Source: Gemmatimonadota bacterium (GTDB taxonomy: Bacteria; Gemmatimonadota; Gemmatimonadetes; Gemmatimonadales; GWC2-71-9). Taken from it: a stretch of DNA of 11,353 nt. The stretch covers positions 1 to 11,353 of the forward strand of contig JANYCP010000036.1 in assembly GCA_025360265.1 (NCBI GenBank), given 5' to 3'. Under the pieces are notes generated by a model. It made no database searches. It had not been told where the DNA came from and saw only the letters and a program-made list of their open reading frames with translations. Positions 5,332 to 11,353 of this stretch are shown piece by piece (the stretch's first letter is position 1; each line of letters opens with the position of its first letter). The position numbers and the translations under genes were made by a program.

Positions 5332-6042
5332 TCACCGTGGCACGGAAAACAGCCGCCCCCATCGAACATCCCTGAAGAACGCCATCTTCCGAAAACTCTC
5401 GGCATCGTAACTGAAGTACACCAGCATCGGCGTACCGCGCACATTGCGCCTCGGCAAGAAGCCCCAGTAGCGACCATCCTTCGAATCATCGCGATTGTCG
5501 CCCATGACAAACAGCGAGTCGTGCGGCACCACCACCGGACCCCAATCGTGCAGGTCAGGATGATACGGCACCGGAACTGGTCCGGCGAAATGACTGACCT
5601 GCCACTCGCGCATTTTCTGCCGATCAAGGTCGGCCATCCCTGATTGCGGATCGCTGTTGATCGCGTACGGCTCCTGCACCGCGACGCCGTTGCGGAAGAC
5701 CACACCGTGACGCATCGCAATGGTGTCACCCGGAATGCCGATGCAACGCTTGACGATCTTCATGTCCTCTTCGACCGAATCGAAAACGAGGATGTCGCCG
5801 TGGCGCGGTTCGCGCACCACCGGCAGTCGCTTGTGGAGGTAGGGCACTTCGGCGCCGTACAGAAATTTGTTGACGAAGAGAAAATCACCAACCAGCAGCG
5901 TGTTCTTCATGCTCCCTGACGGGATGGTGAACGCTTCCACGACGAAGATGCGCAGGAAAATCCAGACGACGAACGCAAAGGCAATCGACTTGAGCCAGTC
6001 CAGAAACGACCGAGCCATTCTTGCCCCGCGATTCGCCGCCAT
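5332..6042 (-). CDS. lepB: Signal peptidase I
   Basis: This membrane-bound serine protease cuts Sec and Tat signal peptides off exported proteins on the outer face of the cytoplasmic membrane. One N-terminal membrane helix (about residues 18-35, SIAFAFVVWIFLRIFVV) anchors it. The nucleophile is S44 in the box B motif IPSGSM, and the general base is K98 in KIVKRCIGIPGD (box D). Box E, GDNRDDSKDGRYWGFLP, completes the S26 family signature. At 236 aa with a single anchor it is of ordinary length for a non-enteric enzyme. Translation starts at ATG 6042, 3 nt after the stop of the propeller gene, with GGAAGG 8 nt upstream inside that gene. ATG at residue 9 is a less likely start. It is the last gene of an operon whose other products are exported, which fits its job. 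Confidence 0.96.
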   Translation of the reverse strand: MAANRGARMARSFLDWLKSIAFAFVVWIFLRIFVVEAFTIPSGSMKNTLLVGDFLFVNKFLYGAEVPYLHKRLPVVREPRHGDILVFDSVEEDMKIVKRCIGIPGDTIAMRHGVVFRNGVAVQEPYAINSDPQSGMADLDRQKMREWQVSHFAGPVPVPYHPDLHDWGPVVVPHDSLFVMGDNRDDSKDGRYWGFLPRRNVRGTPMLVYFSYDAESFRKMAFFRDVRWGRLFSVPR

Positions 6043-6045
6043 GTG

Positions 6046-7092
6046 CTAGTCCTTCCAGTCCGCAATGAACAGATTGATTTCGCCGGGGACCTTTCCATGA
6101 CGGCTCGACGCCCAGACGAGTTTCTTTCCGTCGGGAGAAAACATCGGGAACCCATCAAACTCGCTGCTGGTGGTGATTTTTTCCATCCCGGTGCCGTCGG
6201 CGTTGACCTTGAAGAGGTCGAAATTGCCGCCGTGCGGATCAGCGTAGTTGGAAGCAAAGATGATTCGCTTGCCGTCCCGGAAGAACGATGGCGCCCAGTT
6301 CGCGCCGCCAAGGTGGGTGATCTCGCGGGCAGCCGAACCATCGGCATTGGCAACCCAGAGTTCGAGCGCCGCCGGGCGCACCAGGCGCTGCGCCAGCAGC
6401 CGCTTGTACTCTGCCGTGTCGCTCGCCGTCGCCGGATATGCAGCGCGCCAGGTGATCAACTTGCCATCGGGCGAGAAGACGCCGCCACCGTCGTAGCCAA
6501 GACGATTGGTGATGCGGCGCGCGTCCGTGCCATCGCTGTTCATGGTGTAGAGGTCGATGTCGCCATCACGCGTGGACGTGAAGATCAGCCGCTTGCCGTC
6601 GGCACTCGCCGTGGTTTCGGCGTTGTACGTGCCGTTGTTGGTGAGCTGTCGATGATCGCTGCCATCGGGTTTCGCCGAGTAAATTTCGAAATGTCCGACC
6701 GGCCAGATGTATCCGAGCGATGCATCAGGTACGGCTGGGCACGCGGTATCGTGCGCGAAGGTCGAGCTGTACACAATGCGCTGGTCGCGTTCGATGAAGT
6801 ACCCGCAGGTCGTGCGCCCCTTGCCGTTGGAGATACGTCGCATGTTGGAGCCGTCAATGTTCATGACGTACTCCTGATCGCAGCCCTTCGTTTTGGCGAC
6901 GCTGTCCTTGTGCTGGAAGATCAGCCGTTTGCCATCGGCCGAAAAGTACGACTCGGCATTGTTGCCGCCAAACGTGATCTGTCGAATGTTGCTGAGATGA
7001 TTCTCGCCGGGTTCGGCCGGCCAGAACACGCCCGGCTTCGCCCGGGACTCGGCGCGCACGGCCACGAGCACCGCGGCCACGGTAACCAACAA
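6046..7092 (-). CDS. Secreted TolB-like PD40 beta-propeller protein
   Basis: At least five PD40/WD40-like blades are visible, each with a S-x-DGK-x-[IVL]-x-[FW] core: YFSADGKRLIFQH, ASADGKRLIFTST, VFSPDGKLITWRA, FFRDGKRIIFASN and MFSPDGKKLVWAS. Between them are strands such as DIDLYTMNSDGTDARRIT and FDLFKVNADGTGMEKIT. This is the fold of the TolB C-terminal domain, but the TolB N-terminal domain is absent, so it is not TolB itself; such propellers bind proteins or glycans in the periplasm. Three cysteines lie in the first third. TTG 7092 begins directly in the hydrophobic core of a signal peptide. The frame stays open upstream, and an ATT at 7104 would give the normal basic start (M)RKTLLVTV. 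The gene runs into lepB with a 3-nt gap and follows the M14 gene after about 90 nt. Confidence 0.85.
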   Translation of the reverse strand: MLVTVAAVLVAVRAESRAKPGVFWPAEPGENHLSNIRQITFGGNNAESYFSADGKRLIFQHKDSVAKTKGCDQEYVMNIDGSNMRRISNGKGRTTCGYFIERDQRIVYSSTFAHDTACPAVPDASLGYIWPVGHFEIYSAKPDGSDHRQLTNNGTYNAETTASADGKRLIFTSTRDGDIDLYTMNSDGTDARRITNRLGYDGGGVFSPDGKLITWRAAYPATASDTAEYKRLLAQRLVRPAALELWVANADGSAAREITHLGGANWAPSFFRDGKRIIFASNYADPHGGNFDLFKVNADGTGMEKITTSSEFDGFPMFSPDGKKLVWASSRHGKVPGEINLFIADWKD

Positions 7093-7182
7093 CGTCTTAC
7101 GAATGGGAACCCCCAGAAAGTGGGAACCTCAAATCTGGGGGATCGAGCGAATCATCAGTATCCGTAGCGTTGCGGAGACGCC
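7093..7182. other. Intergenic gap with two hairpins inside the minus-strand operon
   Basis: An 8-bp inverted repeat CCCCCAGA/TCTGGGGG (7110-7117/7134-7141) with a 16-nt loop lies just upstream of the propeller gene and overlaps the frame extension that would complete its signal peptide. A second hairpin, CCGTAG(CGT)/(ACG)CTACGG with a 2-nt bulge (7162-7170/7178-7188), covers the stop codon of the M14 gene. Neither has a U-tract. They may cause partial termination or 3'-end processing between the two cistrons. Confidence 0.45.
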
Positions 7183-8949
7183 CTACGGCACCATCGTCAT
7201 CTTGACCACCGGCAGCTTGGCCAGACGCCTGACTGGCGCCGGCGCATGAGCCTTGATCCCGGCATCGAAGAAATTCCAGGCCGTGTACCCATCCTCCGAC
7301 GACGGATCGAGCAAGAACGCCGCGAGCATCCCGAAGCGCTGATTGGTCGACACCACGAAGGACCCCGCGGCGACTGTGTCAGCGGCAGGTGCCGCCCAGC
7401 TTCCCTCAAGCATCATCCCGCAGTGCCCTTCGAAGAACCGGGTGTGCGTCACCGAATCGACGACGAATCTCGCAGCCGTTCCGGCCCATGATGCGCTGGT
7501 CTTCTGCACAGCAATTCCCTGGCGACGCATCAACTCCACCACCTTGCTGAACGCCGATCCAAACACATACGCCGCAGGAATGGCTTCCTTGCGTACCGCA
7601 CCAAAGCGATCGCGAACGTCCATCACCACCGGATGCACTTCGCCGGTCGCTTCCTGAATGTCTCGCGTGGTGCCCGCGCCGCCGCGACCACGATTACCGC
7701 CCGCCGGCGCGCCGGCGCCGGGTGCCCCACCACCACGATTCCCGCGCCCACCCGCGCCACCGGCTCCCGGCGCGGCGCAAACACCAACCGTGTCCTTCTG
7801 TTGCGGAGTGCGCGGCGCAGTGGCGCGCGCTGCAGAGTCCGAACGCGGCAGTGTGATCGTCTTGGTGACGGCCACAAGCACCGTGTCCTTGCGCACCGGC
7901 GAGGTTGCCAGCGAGTTGCCACGCACCACCACGGAGTCCGGTCGGTACTTCGCGGTCAGCGCTTCATGCCGGCGCATCTCGACCTTGTGCTCATTGACGT
8001 AGCGAATGGTTTCCAGGATGAAGGCATACGTCGCGTCGATCCGGCGCGGAAACGGATCGTGCGACATCGCCTCGCTGAGCACGGAGATGCGCGTCATGCC
8101 GGCGAGATTAGTGCCATATCGCGGCAGCGATTCGTAGGTACGCCAGCCGGTCGGCGTGGTGTTGCCGCCGTCGAAGTTTCCGTAGGGGTACATCTCGAAA
8201 TGCTCCCGCTCACGCACCCGCTTCCGCACCTGCTCGAGCAGCGTGTCGGTCACCCAATCGTTGGTCGGCGTGTGATTGGGATTCAATCCCGGAGAATACG
8301 TCAGCGCGTAGCCGTGGTAACTGCCGTCGGTGGTGTGCAGGTCCATGAAGAGATCCGGATCCCACTTCGCCACCAGTGCCAGTGAGGCGCGCGTCTCCGG
8401 CGCTTCCTGCTTCACGTAGTCGCGATTGAGGTCGTAGCCCTGGCCGTTGGCGCGCAACCCGACCATTTCCGGGCCGCTCTGTTCACCGCGGTTCAGGTCC
8501 TGCGGGCCAAAAGCGTCGTTACCATCCGCGTTGTACATCGGTACGAAGATGATGATCACGCTGTCGAGCAGCGGCTTCAATTTGCCGAGCGTCAGGTCGC
8601 GCATCAGCATCTGCACGGCCTCTTTCCCCTCGACTTCTCCAGCGTGAATGTTTCCCTCGATATAGAGCAGCGGCTTGCCCGATGCCCTGGCTGCTGCCGG
8701 CGTGGCAATGAGCGGTCGCGCCAGAATTGCATACGGCAGACGCTTACCCTGCGGCGATTCGCCGAGCGTGCCGAGTGTCATCTTGGCGCCGTGTTTTACC
8801 AGCGAGTCAATGAACGCGAGCACTTCTGCGTGCGTCGAGGTGCGTTCGCCGTTGGTACGTTCCGGCACCGTGAGTTGTGCGCGGACTGCCGACACCACAA
8901 CGAACAACGCCATGCCCACCAGCGTCACCACACGATGAATGCGCGACAT
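7183..8949 (-). CDS. Secreted M14-family zinc carboxypeptidase (588 aa)
   Basis: The N-terminus is a signal peptide (MSRIHRVVTLVGMALFVVVSAVRA, cut before Q25). The M14 catalytic fold occupies about residues 40-335. Zinc ligands are H102 and E105 in NIHAGEVEGKE and H205 in FMDLHTTDG; N175-R176 in YDLNRDY match the carboxylate-binding motif, and E293 in ISVLSEAMSHDPF is the likely catalytic glutamate. All key residues are present, so it should be active and trim C-terminal residues from peptides outside the cytoplasm. A second domain follows a Gly/Pro/Arg-rich linker at about 402-435 and resembles nothing I can name. The start at ATG 8949 is preferred over an upstream extension to 9018 because GGAG lies 5 nt before it and a signal peptide follows immediately. 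The ATG shares its A with the TGA of the upstream metallopeptidase gene (TGATG), so the two are translationally coupled. Confidence 0.93.
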   Translation of the reverse strand: MSRIHRVVTLVGMALFVVVSAVRAQLTVPERTNGERTSTHAEVLAFIDSLVKHGAKMTLGTLGESPQGKRLPYAILARPLIATPAAARASGKPLLYIEGNIHAGEVEGKEAVQMLMRDLTLGKLKPLLDSVIIIFVPMYNADGNDAFGPQDLNRGEQSGPEMVGLRANGQGYDLNRDYVKQEAPETRASLALVAKWDPDLFMDLHTTDGSYHGYALTYSPGLNPNHTPTNDWVTDTLLEQVRKRVREREHFEMYPYGNFDGGNTTPTGWRTYESLPRYGTNLAGMTRISVLSEAMSHDPFPRRIDATYAFILETIRYVNEHKVEMRRHEALTAKYRPDSVVVRGNSLATSPVRKDTVLVAVTKTITLPRSDSAARATAPRTPQQKDTVGVCAAPGAGGAGGRGNRGGGAPGAGAPAGGNRGRGGAGTTRDIQEATGEVHPVVMDVRDRFGAVRKEAIPAAYVFGSAFSKVVELMRRQGIAVQKTSASWAGTAARFVVDSVTHTRFFEGHCGMMLEGSWAAPAADTVAAGSFVVSTNQRFGMLAAFLLDPSSEDGYTAWNFFDAGIKAHAPAPVRRLAKLPVVKMTMVP

Positions 8950-10823
8950 CAATGCTCCGAGCGAGTGTTGGGAATGACGAGGCGGCGCGACAGATCGAAC
9001 ACGGTCCCCTCGTCCCACGTGAAGGTAATGCCGGGGATGACGGCCGCGTTGGCCGGACGGTGCAGGATGACATCTGGACGCCGGCCCGCCGTTGGCGCCG
9101 AGAGCTTGAGGCGGCGTGCCACGAGGCCGAGATCGTGCAAGGAGGCGACGAGCAGGTCCCGAACCGCCGACGTGCTGCGCCCCGCCGCCGCACCGCGCAC
9201 GAGCCCGTACCCAATCGCGTGTGGATCCTCGGCGTTCCGCTCAGCAATCGCCAGTCGCTTTTCCGCTTGACTGAAATTCAGGAGCGCGGCAGATGCGCCC
9301 GCGGGCCGCAAGGTTTCCTCGGTCGCCCATTCGGCAAACCCCTCGGCGATCCACGGATCGTCTTCGAGCAGGCGCAACTGCACCGGTCCGTCAACCAGCG
9401 CCGGGGGATGGGCGCCAGCGAGTCGTCGTTGCGCCGCGAGCAAGTGGTGCCATTCGTGCACAATCGTGGCCACGGCGGCGAACGGGCTGAAACCAGGATC
9501 AATGCGGATTGCGTCACGGTCGCCGAAGAACGCCGACGGCCGTGCTTCGCCCTGTGCCCACGGTGACAATACCGTCTCCGCTTCACCACCAATTTCCACC
9601 ACAAGTGGAATTTCACCCCAGCGCAAGGGACGCCATGCGTCAAACGCCTCGCGCATGCCTGCACCGGCGAGCCATTCGGTGGCGCTGGCATTGCGAGCCC
9701 GCATCAGATGCGGACCAATGTGCAGCGCAGAGACAATCGGAATGGCAGCCGCAGCCCCAAATCGTGCAGGATTGATGTCGGGAAGCGCCAACGAATCAAC
9801 GCTCCAGAATTGCGCCACCAGTTGGGCCGGTGAACGCGCCCCGCTCGGTGTGTCGAGCCAGTGCTTGGTCAGCAGCCACTGCGTTGCTTCCCGCCACCAC
9901 TTCAACGCATCGCCGTACCCGGCAATGAGCGCGAACACGGCCTTGCCAGCCTGCGGATCGCGGCCGGTGAGCGTGGCGATGCGCGAGAGAATCGCGACGC
10001 TGTCCTTCGCCATCCTGCTCCACAAGCGCCAGGCACTCTCGCGCACGCCAAGCGCATTGGTGGAATCGGCCAGCTCACCAAGCTGTTGCAGTCCGTCGCC
10101 TGCAGTAATCAACCTGAAGCTCTGCAGATAGAGCGGTGCGTAACTCAACGCGGCATCATGCAGGTCGGTTTTGGCGTCCACGCCGCCGAAGAGCCGTTGG
10201 AACGTTGCATCGGCGGCCGACGATCGGGCGATGCGGGCGATCAGCGCGCGGGCGGAGGCGCGCGCGGACTCGTCGAAGCCAAGTACGAAGAGTTGTGCGC
10301 GCTCCGCACGCGCATCGGCGGTGAGCGGCGAGGCACCAGCGAGGTGCGCGAGTTCGCCGTATTCCGTTTCGATCGCAGCCCGGGTCGGCACCATCGCGGC
10401 CCAATGGGCGGGCACTCTCACCGTGACACGACTCGTGCCCATCACCAATTGGCGCACCGTCACTCGCGGCGGCACGGGCCAGATAGTGCTGGCCGGGCTG
10501 AGCGGCAGCGCGTCCCAGGTATGCGTCGCACCGGTCACGTCGCGCATCGTCCCGTGCATCGCGGTGTCGGTGACGGTGCCATCGAACTGGCGACGGCCAC
10601 CGGCCAGTGCGAACGAGATACGTCCCTTCTCGATCTTGAGGTGCTCGAGCGGCTGAAAGGCGCTGTCATCGAATGCAAGCAGCAGCCGGCCCTTCACACC
10701 ATCGATGCGAAGGTCACCCATTTCGTTGCCCGAACCCGATGTACCGCGAATCTCGAACTGCCACCGCGCGGCGACACCCTGGCCCTGCGCGCCACCTGGG
10801 ACAAGCAGAACGGCAGCGACCAC
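8949..10823 (-). CDS. Secreted gluzincin (peptidase-MA-like) metallopeptidase (624 aa)
   Basis: The C-terminal half carries a zinc-peptidase signature. HEWHH at residues 456-460 matches HExxH, and DDPWIAEGFAEWA at 488-500 supplies the third ligand, probably E494. The P-W-x-x-E-G-x-A-E-[WY] pattern is typical of the peptidase MA-like branch of gluzincins. The N-terminal third (residues about 15-110) is beta-rich and unrecognised; the middle is helical. A hydrophobic segment ending GGAQGQG marks a signal peptide. The start is uncertain: GTG 10823 gives a short signal without basic residues, while TTG 10871 would add MRLLSRGQLLGHAGN, a better n-region, but would overlap the divergent gene by 36 bp. 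The open frame continues to 11267 but only as antisense of that divergent gene. It is the first gene of the operon with the M14 carboxypeptidase, so an endopeptidase/carboxypeptidase pair is a reasonable inference. Confidence 0.8.
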   Translation of the reverse strand: MVAAVLLVPGGAQGQGVAARWQFEIRGTSGSGNEMGDLRIDGVKGRLLLAFDDSAFQPLEHLKIEKGRISFALAGGRRQFDGTVTDTAMHGTMRDVTGATHTWDALPLSPASTIWPVPPRVTVRQLVMGTSRVTVRVPAHWAAMVPTRAAIETEYGELAHLAGASPLTADARAERAQLFVLGFDESARASARALIARIARSSAADATFQRLFGGVDAKTDLHDAALSYAPLYLQSFRLITAGDGLQQLGELADSTNALGVRESAWRLWSRMAKDSVAILSRIATLTGRDPQAGKAVFALIAGYGDALKWWREATQWLLTKHWLDTPSGARSPAQLVAQFWSVDSLALPDINPARFGAAAAIPIVSALHIGPHLMRARNASATEWLAGAGMREAFDAWRPLRWGEIPLVVEIGGEAETVLSPWAQGEARPSAFFGDRDAIRIDPGFSPFAAVATIVHEWHHLLAAQRRLAGAHPPALVDGPVQLRLLEDDPWIAEGFAEWATEETLRPAGASAALLNFSQAEKRLAIAERNAEDPHAIGYGLVRGAAAGRSTSAVRDLLVASLHDLGLVARRLKLSAPTAGRRPDVILHRPANAAVIPGITFTWDEGTVFDLSRRLVIPNTRSEH

Positions 10824-10829
10824 TAGATT
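10824..10829 (+). promoter_or_regulatory. -10-like hexamer directly upstream of the 124-aa gene
   Basis: TAGATT lies 6 nt before ATG 10836, and there is no Shine-Dalgarno sequence. This is the spacing expected for a leaderless message. No convincing -35 box is found at 16-18 nt upstream; GGGACA at 10798-10803 is a weak candidate with a 20-nt spacer. The hexamer abuts the GTG start of the divergent metallopeptidase gene. Confidence 0.35.
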
Positions 10830-10835
10830 GCCGGC

Positions 10836-11210
10836 ATGGCCCAGAAGCTGACCGCGCGACAGCAGGCGCAACTGGCGTGGCTTGATACGCTGCCACCCAA
10901 GTTCGAAAAGATGAAAAAGATCATCGAACTTTTTTCGACGCATCATGCCGACGAAAGTCAGGTGCGCTCGCTGCAGCGCATGGTCGATGAGCTGAAAGCG
11001 CAGGGATCGCAGGTGAACATCACCGCGCTCGCAGAGAGTTTCGGATACATGGGGATGCTGCTGCGCCGCGCCGGGGGGCATCAAACCAAGAGCCGGGGGC
11101 TGAACGAACTGCTGGCTGGCGCCAAGATCAACTTCGAGGGTGCCCACCGTGAAGCCTCCACGCCGCTCGTGCCGGACGAGGAGGAGGACGAAGAACTCAG
11201 TCCTCCTTGA
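10836..11210 (+). CDS. Small cytoplasmic protein of unknown function (124 aa)
   Basis: I do not recognise a family. The first 80 or so residues are predicted to be amphipathic helices rich in Lys, Gln and Glu (TARQQAQLAWLDTLPPKFEKM, then VRSLQRMVDELKAQG), followed by a Gly/Lys turn region (RRAGGHQTKSRGLNELLAG) and a strongly acidic tail (VPDEEEDEELSPP). There is no signal peptide or membrane segment. This shape suits a small helical adaptor or chaperone-like protein, but that is only a description. Codon use and compact ORF structure support a real gene, and the long antisense frame across it is a shadow. It diverges from the metallopeptidase operon with 12 bp between start codons, and its last 14 nt overlap the convergent membrane-protein gene. 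Confidence 0.72.
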   Translation: MAQKLTARQQAQLAWLDTLPPKFEKMKKIIELFSTHHADESQVRSLQRMVDELKAQGSQVNITALAESFGYMGMLLRRAGGHQTKSRGLNELLAGAKINFEGAHREASTPLVPDEEEDEELSPP

Positions 11211-11353
11211 ACACCTTGTCGAGAATCGGCGCCGCCGTGAAGGCGAACATCGAGGTGATGACCACACCGAGCATCAGGGTCACGTAGGTCAGCGCGCCGA
11301 TCAGCGCACCAGCGCCGATGACCGCCATGATCATGCCGAAGTAGTAGAGCATG
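11197..11353 (-). CDS. Small membrane protein, 5' end at or beyond window edge
   Basis: The minus strand reads as an uninterrupted frame of 51 codons ending in TGA at 11199-11197. It encodes two hydrophobic stretches (FGMIMAVIGAGALIGAL and TLMLGVVITSMFAFTA) and a charged C-terminus, APILDKVFKED. It would span the membrane once or twice. An ATG at 11352-11350 could be its start, making it a complete 51-aa protein, or the gene may continue past the right edge; the window cannot decide. It overlaps the end of the 124-aa gene by 14 nt in convergent orientation. Its function is unknown. Confidence 0.6.
   Translation of the reverse strand, partial: MLYYFGMIMAVIGAGALIGALTYVTLMLGVVITSMFAFTAAPILDKVFKED

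Noticed and set aside
6043..7167. Plus-strand open frame of 374 codons opposite the propeller gene
   Set aside because: The minus strand encodes regular PD40 blades, whereas this frame is Arg/Val-rich with no recognisable motif; it is a high-GC shadow.
8950..9018. N-terminal extension of the M14 protein
   Set aside because: ATG 8949 has GGAG at ideal spacing and is followed directly by a signal peptide; the extension would bury it.
9861..10826. Plus-strand open frame of 321 codons opposite the gluzincin gene
   Set aside because: Composition is that of an antisense shadow (His/Arg/Gly-rich), and the opposite strand carries the signal peptide and the rest of a coherent protein.
10824..11267. 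N-terminal extension of the metallopeptidase frame to 11267
   Set aside because: It is antisense to the 124-aa gene and to the small membrane protein, and it would put the signal peptide in the middle of the protein.

Overview
The window is GC-rich bacterial chromosomal DNA with tightly packed genes. The gene types fit a Gram-negative soil or aquatic bacterium: many secreted proteins with Ala/Gln signal-peptide junctions, an M14 zinc carboxypeptidase, a PD40/TolB-like propeller, an orphan chemoreceptor and a lysine/proline-rich H1-like protein. My best guess for the phylum is Gemmatimonadota. This is an inference from gene style, because no rRNA or other marker is present.

Layout. (1) 1-996 (+): 3' part of a YhaM-type OB-fold/HD 3'-5' exoribonuclease, with a heptanucleotide repeat in its last codons. 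(2) 997-1387: a gap between convergent genes that is rich in hairpins. It contains a likely minus-strand structured small RNA (about 1204 down to 1034) with its own promoter-like boxes and an intrinsic terminator. (3) 1388-2586 (-): two overlapping genes, a 204-aa unknown protein and a 195-aa secreted protein. (4) 2647-4335 (+): a methyl-accepting chemotaxis protein, whose stop codon overlaps that of (5) 4332-4943 (-), a protein with a basic histone-H1-like tail. (6) 5032-5277 (+): a small zinc-ribbon protein, divergent from (5). (7) A large hairpin at 5271-5327 separates it from the next operon. (8) 10823 down to 5332 (-): four genes, in order a gluzincin (peptidase-MA-like) metallopeptidase, an M14 carboxypeptidase, a PD40 beta-propeller protein and signal peptidase I (lepB). 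(9) 10836-11210 (+): a 124-aa unknown protein divergent from that operon. (10) 11197 to the right edge (-): a small membrane protein that overlaps the end of (9).

How they fit together. The four-gene minus-strand operon is the functional core. Three of its products have export signals and the fourth is the protease that removes such signals, so the operon couples production of secreted hydrolases with their maturation. Adjacent genes overlap by 1 nt (10823 gene to M14) or are separated by 3 nt (PD40 to lepB), which suggests co-expression. The YhaM-like exonuclease, chemoreceptor, H1-like protein and zinc-ribbon protein look like independent housekeeping or regulatory genes.

The least expected content is the non-coding material: the candidate small RNA, two different 7-bp tandem repeats, strong hairpins over stop codons, and a recurring pattern of -10-like hexamers 6-8 nt upstream of start codons that lack Shine-Dalgarno sequences, which suggests leaderless transcripts. 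No tRNA, rRNA, CRISPR array, insertion sequence or prophage gene is visible.
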